Source: Dermatophilus congolensis (lineage in GTDB: Bacteria > Actinomycetota > Actinomycetes > Actinomycetales > Dermatophilaceae). From it: a stretch of DNA of 64,000 nucleotides. Position numbers and translations under genes: made by a program. A model generated the notes under the pieces. It saw only the letters and a program-made list of their open reading frames with translations. It was not told the origin of the DNA and did not search any database. Shown in pieces: positions 37,253-46,129 of this stretch (its first letter is position 1; each line of letters starts with the position of its first letter). The stretch spans positions 1,922,001 through 1,986,000 of the forward strand of contig NZ_LT906453.1 in the NCBI RefSeq assembly GCF_900187045.1. The letters are read 5' to 3'.

Positions 37253-37489
37253 CTACAGTGCGACAGCCTCCACCCACAGCGCGACGATATGCGCACGCGT
37301 GAAACTCACCGTCGCCGGAGCGAAAAACGTGCGCTCCGTGGTCCCCTCCACAACGATCTCGTAGCTGTCGATATGCTCATCGTGGATGAGCCGTTGCAGA
37401 TGATCGTTCGGGTCACCCTCAAACGGTTTCGTCACCCACTCCGTGCCATCGATCGTCCGCAACCGCACCTGCCACTGCTGTCCAGCCAT
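37253..37489 (-). CDS. Small conserved-looking protein of unknown function
   Basis: A 78-residue protein starting MAGQQWQVRLRTIDGTEW. It looks like a single small alpha/beta domain with no membrane segment and no Cys. I chose ATG 37489 because GAGG lies 6 nt upstream; the frame extends to 37519. It is downstream of the DUF3263 gene on the same strand and converges on the POT transporter. I do not recognise the family. Confidence 0.6.
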   Translation of the reverse strand: MAGQQWQVRLRTIDGTEWVTKPFEGDPNDHLQRLIHDEHIDSYEIVVEGTTERTFFAPATVSFTRAHIVALWVEAVAL

Positions 37490-37525
37490 TACCAACCTCA
37501 CCTTGTTCTGCAAACACAAGCCTTG

Positions 37526-37846
37526 TCATCGACCCCGGTAGCTCTGACCGGAATACGGAACCTCATCACTGCCACGGGAAAACAACCCATCGCCCCCAGA
37601 ACGCGAATCACGCACCGCACGCACCGCCTCAATCGTCTCGGGATCATGTGCGTACGCAATCGGATCCTCAAGCAGGGCACGCAATACCAACGCATACCCA
37701 GGCCCGTCCAAACCCAAAGTGCGCTGCGCTTCAGCAAGCTTCTCCACCTGAGCGCTTGGACCCGAACCCCACTTACGCTCCAACTCCAAAACCCGACGAT
37801 CCCGATCCGAAAGGCTCGGCGGACGCTTCCGGCGAGATTCCTGCAT
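37526..37846 (-). CDS. DUF3263 family protein
   Basis: Actinobacterial protein of 106 residues. The family core is visible: LSDRDRRVLELERKW, then a helix-turn-helix-like EAQRTLGLDGPGYALVLRALLEDPIAYAHDPETIEAVR. The arrangement resembles a small DNA-binding helical domain, but no function is established. Divergent from galE. Confidence 0.8.
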   Translation of the reverse strand: MQESRRKRPPSLSDRDRRVLELERKWGSGPSAQVEKLAEAQRTLGLDGPGYALVLRALLEDPIAYAHDPETIEAVRAVRDSRSGGDGLFSRGSDEVPYSGQSYRGR

Positions 37847-38048
37847 GTGTTTCCCCTCCTACTCACACATCTGGTGATGTGATCCGTCGACGACTCATCG
37901 GCCACAACGAGCCCCGGCTGAGCCCCACGCCATCCAGACACTCACCGTCGTCTGTACAGTGACCAGAAGTGACAGAAACGCACCCACCAACGCAGCGAAG
38001 TCACTCAAAATAACGACCGCGGCGACCATCGCCAGGAGAGGATCAGGT

Positions 38049-39002
38049 ATGAAACTCGTGGTGACAGGAGGAGCCGGCTACATCGGCTCTGTTGTGACAT
38101 CGCAGCTACTCGAAGCCGGCCACGACGTCACCGTGGTAGATGACCTCTCCACAGGACACGCCGACGCAGTCCCCGACGGCGCAGCGTTCATCCAAGCCCG
38201 CATCCACGACATCCACGACATCCTCGCCAACGTCCGCCCCGATGGGCTCTTACACTTCGCCGCGAAATCCCTCGTCGGGGAATCCGTTGAAAAACCCGAA
38301 CTGTATTGGGAAAACAACGTTGTCGGCACCTTCCGTCTGCTCGAAGCAGTGCGGCAAAACAACGTTCCCCGCATGGTTTTCTCCTCCACAGCAGCGGTCT
38401 ACGGGGAACCCTCAACTCCCCTCATCACCGAGGACATGACCCCCAACCCCATCAACGCCTACGGCCGCTCCAAACTCGCCATCGACATGGCCCTGACCGA
38501 CTACGCCAAAGCTCACGGCCTAGCCGCCACCTCACTGCGCTACTTCAACGTCGGCGGAGCCCGCGGTAAATACGGCGAACGTCACGCCATTGAAACCCAC
38601 CTCATCCCCAACATCCTCAAAGTGCCCGCCGGGGAACGCGACCACGTCTACCTCTTCGGCGAGGACTACCCCACCCCCGACGGCACCTGTGTACGCGACT
38701 ACCTACACGTCGTCGACCTCGGCCGCGCACACCTGCTCGCCCTAGAAACCAGCGAGCCCGGAACCCACCGCGTCTTCAACCTCGGCTCTGGCACCGGGTT
38801 CTCTGTCAAAGAGGTCCTCGAAGCGGCACGGGCAGTCACCGGCCATCCCATCCCCGCCGAGGTGAAAGACCGCCGCCCCGGAGACCCAGCCACTCTCGTG
38901 GCCAGCTCCGCTAAAGCAAAAGAAATCCTCGGCTGGGAACCGGAATTCGAAATCAACCGGATCGTCGCCGACGCATGGGAATTCATCCAATCCCGCAGGT
39001 GA
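38049..39002 (+). CDS. galE: UDP-glucose 4-epimerase GalE
   Basis: NAD-dependent short-chain epimerase of 317 residues that interconverts UDP-glucose and UDP-galactose. It has the Rossmann motif TGGAGYIG at residues 6-13, VVDDLSTGH, HFAAKSLVGESVEKP, the catalytic Ser-Ser-Thr in FSSTAAVYGEP, YGRSKLAID (YxxxK) and LRYFNVGGA. The start ATG 38049 is preceded by AGGAGAGGATC; the longer frame from 37959 is not needed. The length is slightly short of the E. coli enzyme, as usual in Actinobacteria. Confidence 0.92.
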   Translation: MKLVVTGGAGYIGSVVTSQLLEAGHDVTVVDDLSTGHADAVPDGAAFIQARIHDIHDILANVRPDGLLHFAAKSLVGESVEKPELYWENNVVGTFRLLEAVRQNNVPRMVFSSTAAVYGEPSTPLITEDMTPNPINAYGRSKLAIDMALTDYAKAHGLAATSLRYFNVGGARGKYGERHAIETHLIPNILKVPAGERDHVYLFGEDYPTPDGTCVRDYLHVVDLGRAHLLALETSEPGTHRVFNLGSGTGFSVKEVLEAARAVTGHPIPAEVKDRRPGDPATLVASSAKAKEILGWEPEFEINRIVADAWEFIQSRR

Positions 39003-39026
39003 AATCACCGCACCCAACCGGGTGCA

Positions 39027-41156
39027 TCACGGGCACCGGTGCAGCAAAAGAGGCTGCACCGACCCAGCTCCCCACCGCCGAAGCCCCGCACCAGCCAACG
39101 TAATCGGCCACCCAGAGGCGCTGCGATCAACAACAAGCAACACATCCCGGCCAGCGACACCGCCCCCACCAGATAACTGCGGGGGCGGCGCTGCTGCGAT
39201 CGCTTCCTGCCACAACGCGGCCTCAGCCCCACCAGCAGGGCGCTCCCCCACCTCGCTCACCGGGGGCCTGACCAGCCAATGCCCCACCTCGATCCGCCCC
39301 ACCTCACCCAGATACGCCGCAACCTGACCCGCCACCGGATAAGGGCCCTGCGGGTGCGCTAACGTCGCCAACGAGCAGATAAGACTTGGGCGCTGAGGCC
39401 ACGAAGCGCTCCACCGCCGAAGCACCCCCACCGCCGCCTCACACAACTCACGCGGAGCATCGCCCGGAGCTTGCAGGCACGCCTCAAACACCTCACACCA
39501 CTGCGGGGCATCCATATCGATAACGACACGGCCTTCAAGGACCATCTCCCCCGCCGGGATTCGCCCGCGCCGCCCGAACTGCCCACCCGGCCACATTTTC
39601 CGAGCAGGCAGCTGATGATCAATGCTCCGTAGCTGCTCAGCAACCACGGCCGTCACCGCCGGATCCGCGGCCGGCACCAACGGACCAGGCAACCCACCCA
39701 GACACACCGAACACTGCCCGCACGGCCCGCCTTGCGGATCATCCAGGCTGGTACGCAGCAACTCCATCAAACACGAACGACCCTGCACATAGTCACGCAT
39801 GATCGCTGCTTCACGTTCACGCATCCGCACAATGGCGGCGTAATGGTCAGCGTCATACCGCCACGGCACACCTGTGGCCACCCAGCCCTGCGGGGTCCGC
39901 TCAGTCACGTGGTCAACCGCTAACTGTTTAAGCAGCAACTCCACCCGGCTCCGACGCAACCCAGTTACCGCCTCCAACGCAGGCACTGACTGCGGCTCAG
40001 CAGTATCAAGAGCATCAAGAACCCGGCGCGCCATACCCTCATCAGGCAACGTCGCCGTCGCGAAATGACGCCACACCGGCTCATCAGCCGCGCTGGGCAA
40101 CAACGCGACAAGAGCATGCTCAATACCGCGCCCGGCACGCCCAACCTGCTGGTAGTAAGACACCGGAGACGGTGGCGCCCCCATATGAACAACAAACCCC
40201 AAATCCGGTTTGTCATACCCCATCCCTAACGCACTGGTAGCGATGAGAGCTTTGACCTCATTACGGCGCAGCTTGTCCTCAAGTAACGCACGCTCAGCCG
40301 CCTCGAGCTGCCCCGTATACATCGCCACCGGATAGTCCACCCCATGCACAGCCTGAACCGCGCAGGTAGCGCGCTGCGCATCAGCAATCGTCAACGCATA
40401 CACAATCCCCGACCCCGGCAACACCGGCAGCATCTGCGCCACCCACGCATACCGCTGCAACGCAGACATCGGCGGAACCACCGCCAACTGGAGACTATCC
40501 CGACCCAACGGGCCCCGCAGAACTGTTGTCGCCTCACCCAGCTGGGCTGCAACATCCTGTGTGACACGCGCATTGGCTGTCGCCGTGGTCGCAAGCACCG
40601 GAACCTGGGCATCCAGCCGCGCCATCACCTGCGCGATACGGCGATAATCCGGGCGGAAATCATGCCCCCAGTCAGAAACAGCATGCGCCTCATCAATGAC
40701 GAGTAAACCCATGTTGCCCATCAACGCCGACAACACCCGCCGACCAAACGTCGGATGAGCCAACCGCTCCGGCGAGATGAGTAACACATCCACCTCACCA
40801 GCAGCTAACTGCCCCTCCACCGCGGACCACTCATCCACGTTCGAACTGTTCAACGTCACCGCGTTCAACCCAGCACGACGAGCCGCCTCAATCTGGTCAC
40901 GCATCAACGCCAACAGCGGCGACAACACCAACGTGGCCCCACCGCCGGCGGCGCGACGCGCAGCTGTAGCGCACCAATACACCGCCGACTTACCCCAACC
41001 AGTTGCCTGCACAACCAGCACCCGTGCCCCATCATGGGACAACGCAGCAACAGCCTCGGCCTGATCATCACGCAGCCGCGCACCCGGCCCAGCCAGGCGA
41101 GAAATCACCTCACTGGCAGGGCCCTGCCACGGGATCGACCGGGCCGCCCCGCTCAC
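39027..41156 (-). CDS. recQ: RecQ family helicase with C-terminal PRTase-like domain
   Basis: DNA helicase of 709 residues. Motif 0/I region: RLRDDQAEAVAALS and QATGWGKSAVYW (Walker A-like TGWGKS); DEAH box in VIDEAHAVSDWGHDFRPDY; motif VI YYQQVGRAGRG. A zinc cluster follows (SCLMELLRTSLDD, then CGQCSVCLG). Beyond about residue 520 the RQC/HRDC domains are not seen. Instead the C-terminus has a phosphoribosyltransferase-like segment (VLLVVDRSASGWPITLAGAG), as in some actinobacterial RecQ proteins. The start overlaps the acyltransferase stop by 4 nt. Confidence 0.9.
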   Translation of the reverse strand: MSGAARSIPWQGPASEVISRLAGPGARLRDDQAEAVAALSHDGARVLVVQATGWGKSAVYWCATAARRAAGGGATLVLSPLLALMRDQIEAARRAGLNAVTLNSSNVDEWSAVEGQLAAGEVDVLLISPERLAHPTFGRRVLSALMGNMGLLVIDEAHAVSDWGHDFRPDYRRIAQVMARLDAQVPVLATTATANARVTQDVAAQLGEATTVLRGPLGRDSLQLAVVPPMSALQRYAWVAQMLPVLPGSGIVYALTIADAQRATCAVQAVHGVDYPVAMYTGQLEAAERALLEDKLRRNEVKALIATSALGMGYDKPDLGFVVHMGAPPSPVSYYQQVGRAGRGIEHALVALLPSAADEPVWRHFATATLPDEGMARRVLDALDTAEPQSVPALEAVTGLRRSRVELLLKQLAVDHVTERTPQGWVATGVPWRYDADHYAAIVRMREREAAIMRDYVQGRSCLMELLRTSLDDPQGGPCGQCSVCLGGLPGPLVPAADPAVTAVVAEQLRSIDHQLPARKMWPGGQFGRRGRIPAGEMVLEGRVVIDMDAPQWCEVFEACLQAPGDAPRELCEAAVGVLRRWSASWPQRPSLICSLATLAHPQGPYPVAGQVAAYLGEVGRIEVGHWLVRPPVSEVGERPAGGAEAALWQEAIAAAPPPQLSGGGGVAGRDVLLVVDRSASGWPITLAGAGLRRWGAGSVQPLLLHRCP
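39037..39061. terminator. Hairpin between galE and recQ ends
   Basis: CGGTGCAGC / GCTGCACCG with loop AAAAGAG, located 35 nt past the galE stop and inside the last codons of recQ. Likely terminates galE and possibly recQ. Confidence 0.55.
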
Positions 41157-41968
41157 GCCGCGTTGTCCGTGCCGGGGTTCTTCTGCGCCGCAGCAGCACG
41201 ACGCCGCTCACGATCCAGACGGTCCATTTCATTTGCCTCCGCCAACGTAGGAGCCGTGCCGCCCAAACGCGCCGGCAAAAACTTCAAATCATCACCCTCA
41301 AGGCGAGGATATTCAGCCTGCGCATGGTCAAGGAGCAGCTGCATCTCGGCACGCAACGTGGCAGAAACCTCATCGGCCGGTGCCTGTTTCGGCGCACTAA
41401 TAGCTTTGCCCACCGTCAACGAAATCGGAGTGCGGCTATATCCCAAACGACGCGGATGCCCCTTCGTCCAAATCCGCTGCGTACCCCACAACACAATCGG
41501 AATGATCGGCACGCCCGTGGCCTGCGCCATCCGGATCGCACCAGTCTTGAACTCTTTCAACTCATACGAACGGGAGATCGTCGCTTCAGGGAACACTCCA
41601 ACCAGCTCGCCAGCTTTCAGTGCCTTCACCGCATCCCGCAATGCCTGACTACCGTTTTCACGATCCACCGGGATGTGCTTCATCCCCGACATCAACGGCC
41701 CAGCAATCGGGTGATCCCACACCGATTTTTTACACATAAACCGGATCAACCGGCGGCTGGGGCGCGCCGCCAAACCCGCATACGCAAAATCCATGTACGA
41801 AAGGTGGTTCATCACGATCACCGCACCGCCCTCTGTGGGGATGTTCTCAGAACCGGTCACTCTGAAACGGATACCTTGGGCAGCGAAAAGTGTGCGGGCA
41901 ACAGCGACGACCGAGTTGTAAACGGGCTCCATGGCGTACAAAACTACCGCTTCCAGCAGGCAGAACAC
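41153..41968 (-). CDS. 1-acyl-sn-glycerol-3-phosphate acyltransferase (PlsC family)
   Basis: Lysophospholipid acyltransferase of up to 271 residues acting at the membrane. The catalytic NHLSYMD (HX4D) is near residue 54, the substrate-binding GVFPEATISRS (FPEGT variant) near residue 122, and PIIPIVLWG follows. The tail is charged and Ala-rich. GTG 41968 has AGGCAG upstream; ATG 41932 (MEPVYNSVV) is where many homologues start and is equally possible. Confidence 0.88.
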   Translation of the reverse strand: MFCLLEAVVLYAMEPVYNSVVAVARTLFAAQGIRFRVTGSENIPTEGGAVIVMNHLSYMDFAYAGLAARPSRRLIRFMCKKSVWDHPIAGPLMSGMKHIPVDRENGSQALRDAVKALKAGELVGVFPEATISRSYELKEFKTGAIRMAQATGVPIIPIVLWGTQRIWTKGHPRRLGYSRTPISLTVGKAISAPKQAPADEVSATLRAEMQLLLDHAQAEYPRLEGDDLKFLPARLGGTAPTLAEANEMDRLDRERRRAAAAQKNPGTDNAA

Positions 41969-42046
41969 GATCTGCCTAGATGCCCTTACTCGCCGAAAGA
42001 CACTTCAACACTGACGCAGCCGCAACTCACCCCCTAGGGTGAAGAT

Positions 42047-42589
42047 ATGAGCCTCGAACGCCCTATTCCCCCCGACCCCTACAGCATGCTTCCCGTCGTA
42101 CCGCCATTCGCGTTGACCAGCGTCGACTTCAAAGAAGGCAGCGACCTACCCAAATCCGCCGACTTCAGTGCCGATAACCTCTCCCCTGAACTTTCTTGGC
42201 ATGACGCTCCCGCGGGCACCAAGTCATTCATGGTCACCTGTTTCGACCCTGACGCCCCCACTCCCTCAGGGTTCTGGCACTGGGTTGCCGTGGGGATCCC
42301 TGGGAATGCCACGTCCCTGCACGCCAACGCTGGCGCTGAAGGCGGCGAAGAACTCCCCGCTGGCGCTTTCCACCTCAACAACGACTATGGCTACGCCGGT
42401 TTCGGAGGAGCAGCTCCCCCCGCAGGCGACCGCCCGCACCGGTACGTTTTTGCCGTCACCGCCCTGGATGCCACCGTTGAAGAAATCGGGATCACCGCTG
42501 ACTTCACCCCCGCCAAGGCCCACTTCTTCGCGCTCACGCACGTTGTGGGCCGCGCGGTGCTCACCGGCACCTACGCCATCCCCGCCTAA
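42047..42589 (+). CDS. YbhB/YbcL family Raf-kinase-inhibitor-like protein (PEBP)
   Basis: Phosphatidylethanolamine-binding-protein fold, 180 residues. The two family signatures are present: CFDPDAPTPSGFWHWVAVGIP near residue 65 and RPHRYVFAVTALD near residue 128. Bacterial members are cytoplasmic with uncertain function. It is divergent from the acyltransferase gene and converges on the SpoU methyltransferase gene. Confidence 0.9.
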   Translation: MSLERPIPPDPYSMLPVVPPFALTSVDFKEGSDLPKSADFSADNLSPELSWHDAPAGTKSFMVTCFDPDAPTPSGFWHWVAVGIPGNATSLHANAGAEGGEELPAGAFHLNNDYGYAGFGGAAPPAGDRPHRYVFAVTALDATVEEIGITADFTPAKAHFFALTHVVGRAVLTGTYAIPA

Positions 42590-42658
42590 CCACATCAGTG
42601 ACAACAACCAGGCTCTACGGAATAGCGAGTTCATGTCACTACGCTCACTGACGTGATC

Positions 42659-42704
42659 CGGCGGCAACCCTGCAGACAGTCCACCCGGTCCTGGCTTGCC
42701 GCCG
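42659..42704. terminator. Weak hairpin between PEBP and SpoU methyltransferase genes
   Basis: CGGCGGCAA and TTGCCGCCG form a 9-bp stem with a 28-nt loop, just before the methyltransferase stop. The large loop makes it uncertain. Confidence 0.3.
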
Positions 42705-42711
42705 CACCGGG

Positions 42712-43521
42712 TTAGCGCACCCGCAACGCCCACATAGCCACCGCTGAAGCCGCAGCCACATTCAACGAATCAACGCCATGCCCCATCGGGATACGCACCA
42801 CCACGTCACTCTTAGCCAACGTGCGCTGCTGTAGCCCATCCCCCTCAGTGCCCAGCACCAGCGCCAACCGCTCCGGCGGATCAGCAGCCAGCTCATCCAG
42901 CGTCACCGAATCATCCGACAACGCAAACGACGCCACCGACACCCCCCACTGCCGTAAACAATCCGCCCCAGCAGGCCACTGCTCAATCCGCGTCCACGGC
43001 ACATTCAACACATTCCCCATCGACACCCGCACGCTCCGGCGGTACAGAGGATCGGCGCACCTTGGCGTCACCAACACGCCATCAACCCCCAACGCCGCAG
43101 CAGACCGGAAAATCGCCCCCACATTCGTGTGATCAACAATGTCTTCCAACACCACCAGCCGACGCGCACCCCGCACAACATCCTCAACCGAAGGCAACTG
43201 CGGGCGATGCATTGCCGCCAACACACCCCGATGCAGATGGAACCCCGTCATCGCCTCGATGACCTCATGCTCCCCCACATACACCGGCACGGACTCGGCC
43301 TCGAACTGAGCCACGAGATCAGACAGCTCATCCACCCACCGCGGAGCCAACAGCAGCGAACGAGGATGATGCCCCACCGCCAACGCCCGCCGCAACACCT
43401 TCTCGCTCTCGGCCATATACAAACCGCCTGCAGGCTCAAGAACACGCCGCAGGTTCACATCAGTCAAAGAAAAATAGTCGCGGACCCGTTCATCGGCGGG
43501 GTCAGTGATAGTGATCGGCAC
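42712..43521 (-). CDS. TrmH/SpoU family RNA 2'-O-methyltransferase
   Basis: SPOUT-class SAM enzyme of 269 residues that methylates ribose in tRNA or rRNA. The three signatures are present: VDHTNVGAIFRSAAALG (motif 1), ALVLGTEGDGL (motif 2) and IPMGHGVDSLNVAAASAVAMW (motif 3, forming the knot). The N-terminal part (FSLTDVNLRRVLEPAGGLYMAESEK) resembles the substrate-binding domain of rRNA methylases. The exact target is not clear. Confidence 0.9.
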   Translation of the reverse strand: MPITITDPADERVRDYFSLTDVNLRRVLEPAGGLYMAESEKVLRRALAVGHHPRSLLLAPRWVDELSDLVAQFEAESVPVYVGEHEVIEAMTGFHLHRGVLAAMHRPQLPSVEDVVRGARRLVVLEDIVDHTNVGAIFRSAAALGVDGVLVTPRCADPLYRRSVRVSMGNVLNVPWTRIEQWPAGADCLRQWGVSVASFALSDDSVTLDELAADPPERLALVLGTEGDGLQQRTLAKSDVVVRIPMGHGVDSLNVAAASAVAMWALRVR

Positions 43522-43576
43522 GAACGGACCTTATCGACCCACACCGCGCCCCGCCGAAACGTTCCCTGGCCTCACA

Positions 43577-44635
43577 TCACGGTCGCTGCCCACGCATGCG
43601 GGCCTCGCTGTCGTGCACCTCGGCCTCTGAACGCTGGACTTCCTCACGGGCACGGCGCAGCGCCTCCCGTGGATCCTCCAAATCCGTATCCACGAACGGG
43701 TTGTCCTCTGGTACATCATCGGTGTACTTCGGCGTGTTGCCGCTGCTCGCCGCTGGGAACGTTGGGCCGTTCTGCCCACCAAAAGCCCCCGCAAACCCGC
43801 GCAGCGCCTCAGTGAACTCACCTGGAACAACCCACATTTTGTTGGAGTCGCCCTGCGCGATCTGCGGCAACACTTCCAAATACTTGTACGCCAACAACTG
43901 CTGATCAGGTTTACCGCGGTGAATCGCATCAAACACCTGCTGGATCGCTCGCGCCTGCCCCTGAGCCTCCAACACCTTCGACTGAGCATCACCTTCAGCC
44001 TTCAAAATGGCCGCCTGCTTTTCACCCTCGGCCTTCAAAATCGCTGACTGCTTCACACCCTCAGCCGTCAAAATCGCTGCCCGACGATCCCGCTCGGCAC
44101 GCATCTGTTTCTCCATCGAGTCCTGCACCGACGCGGGCGGCTCAATGCTCTTCAACTCCACGCGGGCCACACGGATCCCCCACTTACCCGTCGCTTCATC
44201 CAAAACACCACGCAACTGGCCATTAATCTGATCACGGCTAGTCAACGTCTGTTCCAAATCCATCGCACCGATCACGTTCCGCAACGTCGTGACCGTCAAC
44301 TGTTCAATACCCTGAATGAAATTCGCGATCCCATAAATTGCGCTCTTAGGGTCAATCACCGAGTAATAGATCACCGTGTCAATGTTGACCACCAGGTTGT
44401 CTGAGGTGATCACCGGCTGCGGCGGGAACGACACCACCTGCTCACGCAGGTCAATCCCCGCCCGAACCGTGTCCACAAACGGCACCAAGACGTAAATACC
44501 GCCATCCAGCGTCCGTGAATACCGCCCCAACCGTTCAATAATCAGCGACGTCTGCTGCGGAACAATCTTGATCGACTTCACGACCAAAAGAACCGCCACC
44601 GCTAAAAACAGCAACAAAATAATGGTGGCTACCAC
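43577..44635 (-). CDS. SPFH/Band 7 (stomatin-like) membrane protein
   Basis: Membrane-anchored scaffold of 352 residues. It has one N-terminal helix (TIILLLFLAVAVLLVVKSI), the SPFH domain (VPQQTSLIIERLGRYSRTL, GGIYVLVPFVDTVR) and a long coiled coil with repeats of the type AILKAEGxKQ. The tail is acidic and disordered. It is followed upstream by an NfeD gene on the same strand, the usual partner. Start is GTG 44635. Confidence 0.92.
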   Translation of the reverse strand: MVATIILLLFLAVAVLLVVKSIKIVPQQTSLIIERLGRYSRTLDGGIYVLVPFVDTVRAGIDLREQVVSFPPQPVITSDNLVVNIDTVIYYSVIDPKSAIYGIANFIQGIEQLTVTTLRNVIGAMDLEQTLTSRDQINGQLRGVLDEATGKWGIRVARVELKSIEPPASVQDSMEKQMRAERDRRAAILTAEGVKQSAILKAEGEKQAAILKAEGDAQSKVLEAQGQARAIQQVFDAIHRGKPDQQLLAYKYLEVLPQIAQGDSNKMWVVPGEFTEALRGFAGAFGGQNGPTFPAASSGNTPKYTDDVPEDNPFVDTDLEDPREALRRAREEVQRSEAEVHDSEARMRGQRP

Positions 44636-44735
44636 GCCAATTCCTTCCCCGAAAAATACCTACAACCAACTACCAAGCACAACTGCACTCAGCATCCGCC
44701 GCCGGTGACGGCAAACAAAAACCAACACACGAAAA

Positions 44736-45233
44736 TCAGCCACCCGCGCCAGAAACCACATCCTGTGGTCCCGTATGCGGAACCACCAGCAGCGTCACCC
44801 CATCAACCTCTGACACCTGCACCCAAGCCCCCACCGCCCCAGGCAACACCCTGGCACCTTCAGCCCACCGCGCCGACCACACCTCACCATCGACCTTCAC
44901 CTGGCCCGCACAGTCGGTGACCTCTTCCACCACCACCCCAAGACGCCCCATATACGCCTCCTTACCTGAGGCGAACTGCGGCAACGACGCCAAAAAACGC
45001 TGCTTGAGCACCGGCCGCACCGTGAAAATCAACGACACCGCCACCACAGCGAAAACCACCACCTGGCCCGGAAAACCCGCCACAAAAGCAGTCATGCTGG
45101 CGGCGAAAGCACCCGCCGCCAGCATGAGAAACACAAAATCCGCACTCGCCAGCTCCACCCCCGCAAGGATTAACGCAGCACCAAGCCATGCCGCCCACGC
45201 ATTGTGAATCAACCACTCCGGAAGATTCCCCAC
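44736..45233 (-). CDS. NfeD-like membrane protein
   Basis: 165-residue protein with two or three hydrophobic segments (AWAAWLGAALILAGVELASADF, FVFLMLAAGAFAASMTAF, VVVFAVVAVSLIFTV) and a C-terminal OB-fold (YMGRLGVVVEEVTDCAGQVKVDGEVWSAR, described in parts). NfeD proteins work with SPFH proteins in membrane microdomains. Start GTG 45233 has AGGAGG 5 nt upstream. It lies about 100 nt ahead of the SPFH gene on the same strand. Confidence 0.88.
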   Translation of the reverse strand: MGNLPEWLIHNAWAAWLGAALILAGVELASADFVFLMLAAGAFAASMTAFVAGFPGQVVVFAVVAVSLIFTVRPVLKQRFLASLPQFASGKEAYMGRLGVVVEEVTDCAGQVKVDGEVWSARWAEGARVLPGAVGAWVQVSEVDGVTLLVVPHTGPQDVVSGAGG

Positions 45234-45267
45234 AGCGCCCTCCTACGGGTAGAGCTGGCTCGGCTCC

Positions 45268-46053
45268 TTAACTGTTCGCGTACGCCGTCCAGCGGTCACC
45301 ACGGCGCTCCACCGTCAACGACAGCCCGAACGCCTCCGACAAGTTCTCGTTCGTCAACACCGATTCCAGCGGACCTGCCGCCACGATGCTGCCTTCCTTC
45401 AACAGCAAAGCATCTGTGAAGCCCGGCGGGATCTCTTCCACGTGGTGTGTCACCATCACCATCGCCGGAGCGGTCACATCGTAGGCAAACGCACTCAACC
45501 GGGCGATCAAATCTTCACGGCCACCCAAATCCAAACCAGAAGTTGGCTCATCAAGAAGCAGCAACTCCGGGTTAGTCATCAACGACCGTGCAATCTGCAC
45601 TCGCTTACGCTCACCGTCAGACAACTTGCCGTAGGGGCGGTCAGCGAAATGGGACATCCCCAACGCTTCCAGCAACCGTTCCGCACGACCAGTGTCGACC
45701 CCCTCGTACTGTTCATGCCAACGCCCAACACGGTTGTATGAAGCAGTCCGCACAACATCCAAAGCCGTCTCTCGAGCCGGGATCCGCTCAGACACAGAAG
45801 AACTCGCCAAACCAATACGGCCGCGCAGCTCAAACACATCCACCGCGCCCAACACCTCATCCAACACCCCAGCAACACCAGAACTGGGATGCAGACGCCC
45901 CGCAGCAATCTGCAACAACGTGGACTTCCCCGCCCCATTGGGGCCAAGCATGATCCACCTCTCGCCTTCCTCCACCGACCACGTAATGTCACGAAGGATC
46001 GTGGTGGCGCCCCGCACCACACCCACCTCGGAAAAGTCCAGAACATCGCTCAT
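45268..46053 (-). CDS. Orphan ABC transporter ATP-binding protein
   Basis: ATPase of 261 residues with Walker A LGPNGAGKST, signature KLSDGERKRVQIARSL, Walker B LLLLDEPTSGLDL and H-loop MVTHHVEEIP. The sequence resembles ModF/iron-type cytosolic ABC ATPases. No permease gene is adjacent, so it may act alone or with a remote partner. I use ATG 46053 (MSDVLDFSEVG); the frame extends to 46110. It is divergent from the next gene. Confidence 0.85.
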   Translation of the reverse strand: MSDVLDFSEVGVVRGATTILRDITWSVEEGERWIMLGPNGAGKSTLLQIAAGRLHPSSGVAGVLDEVLGAVDVFELRGRIGLASSSVSERIPARETALDVVRTASYNRVGRWHEQYEGVDTGRAERLLEALGMSHFADRPYGKLSDGERKRVQIARSLMTNPELLLLDEPTSGLDLGGREDLIARLSAFAYDVTAPAMVMVTHHVEEIPPGFTDALLLKEGSIVAAGPLESVLTNENLSEAFGLSLTVERRGDRWTAYANS

Positions 46054-46129
46054 GCGAAAAACCATATGCGAGATGGTGGTCCGCTCGCGCACACTTGGGT
46101 CCCTCCTCAACCGCCCCTACCATGACCAC

